A stretch of 64,000 nucleotides of DNA, from positions 124,001-188,000 of the forward strand of contig CACYHH010000001.1 of the NCBI GenBank assembly GCA_902774115.1, in the 5' to 3' direction. This document shows, one piece after another, positions 59,822-64,000 of the stretch (position 1 is its first letter; each line of letters starts with the position of its first letter). A model generated the notes under the pieces. It was not told the DNA's origin. It ran no database searches and was given only the letters and a program-made list of their open reading frames with translations. The position numbers and the translations under genes were made by a program. This DNA comes from an uncultured Spirochaetales bacterium (GTDB lineage: Bacteria; UBP6; UBA1177).

Positions 59822-61366
59822 ATGTCAAAGGTTGCAGAAGCAGTAGCAAAATTCAAAAAAGTTTCGATCGATTACGATCATTCGACTCTCACGGATGACG
59901 TTAAAAACGCGCTTCCTTACCTTAAAAAGGCGATGGACGGCATCACGAGGATCTTTCTCCGCCAGCAGAGCGAAGGTCTTCCCGATGTTTATGACGAGGT
60001 TATGGCTGGAAACGACGAGGAAAAGAAGGATTTCTTCAAACTTTTCATGGGTCCGTGGGGACAGCTTGAAAACTACAAATCACTTTTCCCGGAATACAAC
60101 GACAGACCGCGCACATGCGCTTTCTACCCGGTAGATATCACGAAAGAAGAGTGGGAAAAGGCTCTTTCGGAAATGAGCGAAGAGGAGAAGGAACTTATGA
60201 TGGACAACTATTCGGTCGTTGTCCGCGAAAACGGCAAACTCAAGGCGATCCCTTACCATGTTTACTATGCTGAAGAGCTCACTGATATATTCGATAATAT
60301 GGAGGCTGCTGCAAATGCTGTGGAAAATCAGGAACTTAAAGAATACTTGCTTGCACGCGCCGAAGGTCTTGTAACGGGCAACTACCGTGATTCAGACGCA
60401 ACATGGGTCCGCATGAAAAACGTTCCGATCGACCCTGTTATCGGCCCGTTTGAAGTCTATGCAGACGATTTTATGGGAATCAAGGCGACTTACGAGGCTT
60501 TCCTCATGGTCGTTGACCACGAAAAAGGGGCGAGACTTCACGAAATCGAGCAGAATCTCAACAAGATCTCCGAGATATTCCCGCTTCCGGCTGAATCGAA
60601 AGCGGCTGTCGGCGGCATGGCTCCGATGATCGTCGTTCACCAGATCTACACCGGCGGCGAAGCGGCTCAGGGCATCATGGCGAGTGCGTTCAACCTTCCG
60701 AACGACGCATGGGTACGCGGAAATGTCGGCTGGAAACAGATCATGATCTACAACATCATGAAGGCTAAGTTCGACACCTGCACCGTAAAAATCGCGGAAG
60801 AAGTTTCCCACGGCAAGATCCACGCCGATTTCGATCCTTACTTCTACTTTGTTCTTATGCACGAAGTCAGCCACGGCTTGGGACCTGCATACAGAAAGGA
60901 CGGCACTCCGGTCGCAAAGGCGATAGGCAAGAACTACACCGCTGTCGAAGAGGCGAAAGCGGACACAGGAAGCCTTTACTCGCTTCTTAAATGCGGCGGA
61001 AAATACGGAATTCCGGGATTCGACAAAGAGAGGACCCTCAACAGCTTCTTCGCAGGTCTTTTCCGCTCGATGAGATTCGGCGTTCACGAAGCTCACGGCG
61101 CAGCAAACGTCGTTGAATACAACTGGCTGAAAGAGAAGGGCGTTATCAAAGTTCTCCCGAACGGCGACTTTGAAACTGACTCAACCAATTTGGTAGAAGC
61201 AGCGGAATCACTTCTTTACGAGCTCTGCAGGATCGAAGCGGAAGCTACTCCGGAAGAGGCTGAAGCATTCCTCAAGAAATACGCAGAACCCGGAAAAGAC
61301 ATTCTCGACGCACTCGACAAACTTGTAGAGATCCCGATCGACATCAGAGTCGAATACAAACTTTAA
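59822..61366 (+). CDS. M49-like (dipeptidyl-peptidase III type) zinc metallopeptidase
   Basis: The 514-residue protein has HEVSHGLGPAYRKDG near residue 350 and EEAKADTGSLY about 30 residues later, giving an HExxH plus downstream Glu zinc site like that of the M49-related family also found in plant Nudix hydrolase 3. The conserved GPFEVYADDFMGIKATYEAF segment supports this. True DPP III has HExxGH with one more residue, so this is the bacterial subgroup. There is no signal peptide, so it is cytoplasmic. GGAGG precedes the ATG at 59822. It is monocistronic. Confidence 0.82.
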   Translation: MSKVAEAVAKFKKVSIDYDHSTLTDDVKNALPYLKKAMDGITRIFLRQQSEGLPDVYDEVMAGNDEEKKDFFKLFMGPWGQLENYKSLFPEYNDRPRTCAFYPVDITKEEWEKALSEMSEEEKELMMDNYSVVVRENGKLKAIPYHVYYAEELTDIFDNMEAAANAVENQELKEYLLARAEGLVTGNYRDSDATWVRMKNVPIDPVIGPFEVYADDFMGIKATYEAFLMVVDHEKGARLHEIEQNLNKISEIFPLPAESKAAVGGMAPMIVVHQIYTGGEAAQGIMASAFNLPNDAWVRGNVGWKQIMIYNIMKAKFDTCTVKIAEEVSHGKIHADFDPYFYFVLMHEVSHGLGPAYRKDGTPVAKAIGKNYTAVEEAKADTGSLYSLLKCGGKYGIPGFDKERTLNSFFAGLFRSMRFGVHEAHGAANVVEYNWLKEKGVIKVLPNGDFETDSTNLVEAAESLLYELCRIEAEATPEEAEAFLKKYAEPGKDILDALDKLVEIPIDIRVEYKL

Positions 61367-61380
61367 TCAGGTCAGACATC

Positions 61381-62316
61381 TCACAAATTCCTCATAATTT
61401 CACTAATCCACGATGAATCCATGATTTCAAAACCAAAGCATTTTTTGCCCAGATCTTTTAGCGAAGCACCGATGTGATAAAGGATTTTGTTATCGATTAT
61501 CAAAAAGCGGTCATGGATTTTTTCTGTATTTCTTAGTTCAAGCACTGGATATTGTTCATTGAATTTCTGGATGTCGAGAGATGTGATTTTAGTTTTGGGA
61601 CAAGTGTAAATCGTGACTTTTACACCGTTTTTCTTTTTCGCAAAGCGTTCCAGAACAGTTAAATCAACATAGTTGTCAATCAGAACGATCTCTTTTTCCG
61701 CTTCAGCAATAAAAGACTCGAATTTTGCATAAGCATCGAAAATCTGTCCTTGGAAGAAGATTCCCTGCTTATCCTTGATTTTGTATCTGTCCATTTTGTC
61801 AAAAAGCTCATCGATTTTTTTACCGTGTTCCAACAAGTGAATCTCACTTGTTATCTGTCGTTTTTCCATAAAGTCCAGTCTTTGAAAAATTTGAGAATTT
61901 GCCTGCACAAATCGCCTCAAAGCGACAAAAGCATCGATAATCATTATACTTGTCAGCACTGCAGTATCGCTTTTAAGAACAGATGCAAGCATCGCTACAC
62001 CTTGTTCCGTAAAGGCATAAGGCAGATATTTAACATTGCTTCCTCGGCTTTTTTTATCGTTCAAGATCACAAATTGTGATCTTGAACGTGATTCATCAAG
62101 CAATAACATTTCCTCTTTAGTAAGTTGAAACATAAAGCGTTCAGGAAATCTTTCCAGATTCCTTTTCACTGCTTGATTCAAAAGTCTGGTTTCAACACCG
62201 TAAAGTTCAGCTAAGTCTCGATCAAGCATCACCTGTTGTCCGCGAATAACTAAAATTTTGCTTTCAATGTCGAGTTTGGGTTGATTCTCGTTGTGAATTA
62301 CTATCTCGTTTTCCAT
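61381..62316 (-). CDS. ORF6N-domain protein with C-terminal PLD-like domain (copy 3, intact)
   Basis: The 311-residue protein has the ORF6N domain (LDIESKILVIRGQQVMLDRD, LAELYGVETRLLNQAVKRN, RFMFQLTKEE, PYAFTEQGVAMLASVLKSDT), a coiled middle with LLEHGKKIDELFDKMD, and a C-terminal PLD-like domain (IFFQGQIFDAYAKFESFIAE, IVLIDNYVDLTVLERF, IHDRFLIIDNKILYHIGASL). It is the complete relative of the truncated gene at 11202. A 31-bp perfect palindrome lies within codons 77-87. It faces the M49 gene convergently (14 bp apart) and is divergent from the restriction-methylase gene. Confidence 0.82.
   Translation of the reverse strand: MENEIVIHNENQPKLDIESKILVIRGQQVMLDRDLAELYGVETRLLNQAVKRNLERFPERFMFQLTKEEMLLLDESRSRSQFVILNDKKSRGSNVKYLPYAFTEQGVAMLASVLKSDTAVLTSIMIIDAFVALRRFVQANSQIFQRLDFMEKRQITSEIHLLEHGKKIDELFDKMDRYKIKDKQGIFFQGQIFDAYAKFESFIAEAEKEIVLIDNYVDLTVLERFAKKKNGVKVTIYTCPKTKITSLDIQKFNEQYPVLELRNTEKIHDRFLIIDNKILYHIGASLKDLGKKCFGFEIMDSSWISEIMRNL
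62058..62088. repeat. Perfect 31-bp palindrome inside ORF6N copy 3
   Basis: The 15-bp arms CGTTCAAGATCACAA and TTGTGATCTTGAACG surround a single base at 62073, the first base of codon 82. It is the longest of the three homologous palindromes. Confidence 0.9.
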
Positions 62317-62583
62317 ATTTAAAGACCAAAGACAAATTTTTCACATCAATATTGTGATTAAATTTGAAGAATTATCAAATATATTTTGATTTAAAATTAA
62401 AATTTAGCGTTTTTACTTAGCAGTGTAACATAAACACCACTCGCATCTCCTCATTCTCCGAGTCAAGATTGTCTAACATCTAAATTCCAAAATCATTCAA
62501 TAAAATTAGATTGTTACGCTATTGAAATAAGAAAGGGGATTTTTTATAGTGCGGCGGGTTTTGGGTCGTCAAGGAGAGTTTGC

Positions 62584-64000
62584 ATGGCAAAGAAAGAAGT
62601 TAAAACCGATTTATGGGTTCACGATTTACTGAAAGAAGCCGGAATAGAATTAGATGCACAGGGAAGCGAAATAAAAGAAATTGATGAGGCTTTAAAAACA
62701 GCGTCAAAACGCGGCACTGGCAAAGTCGGTTTTCCTGAATATGTGGGCGTTGTAAAAGATTTTATTATTGTAATTGAAGATAAGCCGAAACTCGAAAATC
62801 ATGTGAAATACGATTCAAATAAACTTATCAGCCTTGAGACTAAAGATGTTGTTGAGTTTGCCGTGAACGGCGCGTTGTTCTATGCGAAACATTTGATTCA
62901 GAATACGACTTATAAAAAAGTTTTTGCTTTGGGAGTTTCCGGAAATGAAAAAAATCATCGGATTACTCCGCTTTTTGTTGATGACAGGCAAAATCTGTTT
63001 GACCAGCTTGAAGATGTTGAATCTTTTATTTCGTTTAATGAAAAAAATATCGACGAGTATTATCTTTGCGATGTCCTGAAGGAATCGAGCGACAAAGAAA
63101 AAGAACTGGAAGAGATCTTGGCGGATGCAAAAGTATTGCACGAGCATTTGAGAAACTACGGTAATATGAAAGATGAAGAAAAACCGCTTGTTGTTTCGGG
63201 AATTCTTCTTGCTTTGCGTGAGCGTGACCATGGAAATTTCAGTATTGATTCACTAAACGGAGACACTTTCGTAACTGACGGACAGAAAATTTACAATGCG
63301 ATTGAATCAAGTTTCAAAAGAACGGATTTATCGCCGATAACAAAAATCGATAAAATTCTTTCGCAGTTCGCAATCATAAAAGACAGTACAAAGTTAAACG
63401 AAAAAAATGCGACTCTTGGCGAAACTCCGCTGAAATTCTTTGCAAAGTTTCTGGACGAAAAACTTTATAAGTCAATCAAATATACAAAATCGGCTGAGGA
63501 TTATCTCGGTCGTTTTTACGGCGAGTTTATGCGTTATTCTGGCGGCAGCGGTCAGACTTTGGGAATCGTTTTGACACCTCGGCACATTACGGAACTTTTC
63601 TGCGATTTGCTTGATTTGAAAACTACCGACAGAATTTTTGACCCGTGCTGTGGAACTGGCGGCTTTCTTGTTGCGGCTCTTCACGCAATGCTTTCAAAAA
63701 GTTCAAGTGAAGCTGAAAAACAGCATATCCGCAAAAATCAGCTTTACGGAATCGAACTTCGTCCAGATATGTTCACGGTTGCCACAACGAATATGATTTT
63801 GCGTGGCGACGGAAAGAGCAATTTGCACTGTGATGATTTTCTTGCTAAAAATCCGAAACAGCTTCAGACAGACTTCAGAGCAACAGTCGGAATGTTGAAT
63901 CCGCCTTATTCTCAGGGAACAAAAAAAGATCCGAGTCTTTATGAAATTGCTTTTACGGAACATCTTTTGGATTCACTTCTTCCAAATTCAAGATGTGCTG
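62584..64000 (+). CDS. N6-adenine methylase with N-terminal HsdR-like region (restriction-modification), cut by window edge
   Basis: The frame is open for 472 codons to the right edge. The first 130 residues resemble the type I restriction R-subunit N-terminal fold: GFPEYVGVVKDFIIVIEDK has the spacing of a PD-(D/E)XK nuclease core (Glu, then E-D-K). From about 310 comes an N6-methylase: YGEFMRYSGGSGQTLGIVLT, motif I DPCCGTGGFLVAALHAM near 354 and motif IV NPPYSQG near 438. Nuclease plus methylase in one chain suggests a type IIG-like enzyme, perhaps with a specificity subunit beyond the edge. The ATG has GGAG upstream. Confidence 0.82.
   Translation, partial: MAKKEVKTDLWVHDLLKEAGIELDAQGSEIKEIDEALKTASKRGTGKVGFPEYVGVVKDFIIVIEDKPKLENHVKYDSNKLISLETKDVVEFAVNGALFYAKHLIQNTTYKKVFALGVSGNEKNHRITPLFVDDRQNLFDQLEDVESFISFNEKNIDEYYLCDVLKESSDKEKELEEILADAKVLHEHLRNYGNMKDEEKPLVVSGILLALRERDHGNFSIDSLNGDTFVTDGQKIYNAIESSFKRTDLSPITKIDKILSQFAIIKDSTKLNEKNATLGETPLKFFAKFLDEKLYKSIKYTKSAEDYLGRFYGEFMRYSGGSGQTLGIVLTPRHITELFCDLLDLKTTDRIFDPCCGTGGFLVAALHAMLSKSSSEAEKQHIRKNQLYGIELRPDMFTVATTNMILRGDGKSNLHCDDFLAKNPKQLQTDFRATVGMLNPPYSQGTKKDPSLYEIAFTEHLLDSLLPNSRCA

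Overview
The window (about 45-50% GC by eye) looks like chromosome from an uncultivated, probably host-associated anaerobe of the former Deltaproteobacteria (Myxococcota/Bradymonadota side). That placement is an inference of low certainty. It rests on many lipoproteins with long Asp/Glu/Ser/Thr-rich linkers and Cys-rich or DUF1566 domains, an aryl-polyene-type KS/KR/dehydratase trio, an [FeFe]-hydrogenase maturase (HydG), and many FHA, TPR and Sel1 proteins. No transposase, integrase, phage structural gene or CRISPR array was seen.

Layout. 1-1144: obgE (cut by the edge), rpmA, rplU on the minus strand. 1360-9862: two Cys-rich lipoproteins, a MATE exporter, GNAT plus Nudix enzymes, a UbiA prenyltransferase. 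10026-13193: two ORF6N-domain genes, the second truncated, and two DUF1566 lipoproteins. 13395-15905: apeP/Q/R-like operon. 16030-22554: tRNA-Pro, an anchored unknown protein, a UvrD-type helicase, hydG with its TM1266-type partner, HflX. 22551-31995: namZ and pssA, alcohol dehydrogenase, FHA protein, Sel1 lipoprotein, a CorA with an MgtE-N domain, fructose-bisphosphate aldolase.

32099-43071 is the most unusual stretch. It holds secreted Cys-rich paralogs that end in EKEESKSDGCSMLFI. The last 49 bp of that gene type, encoding this tail, recur as direct repeats (33075, 34652, 41517, 42870, plus a 23-bp scrap at 43049). The repeats bracket an AAA/DUF4143 ATPase with three 33-bp-period iterons at its promoter, and an Abi_2 (HEPN) gene preceded by a probable small structured RNA with its own promoter. 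Two giant DUF1566 lipoproteins lie between. Four secreted-protein genes (32209, 34907, 40732, 57812) share an upstream ACTAAATATATG box with a second box 62-71 bp further out.

43126-61366: purF, a mosaic amidohydrolase lipoprotein, hisC behind a possible sigma-54 promoter, then a tight operon coaBC / DtxR-like regulator / Crp-like protein / TPR protein / coaD / M23 peptidase, another lipoprotein, a RhuM-type protein and an M49-like metallopeptidase. 61381-64000: an intact ORF6N gene and the start of a fused restriction-methylase.

The strongest undescribed signal is in the three ORF6N genes (10026, 11202, 61381). Each carries a perfect inverted repeat (arms 14, 8 and 15 bp, one-base centre) centred on the first base of the homologous codon. 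The arm sequence differs between copies, but every change is compensated in the other arm, which points to a selected DNA site written inside the gene. ORF6N and RhuM proteins here also share one C-terminal PLD-like domain.
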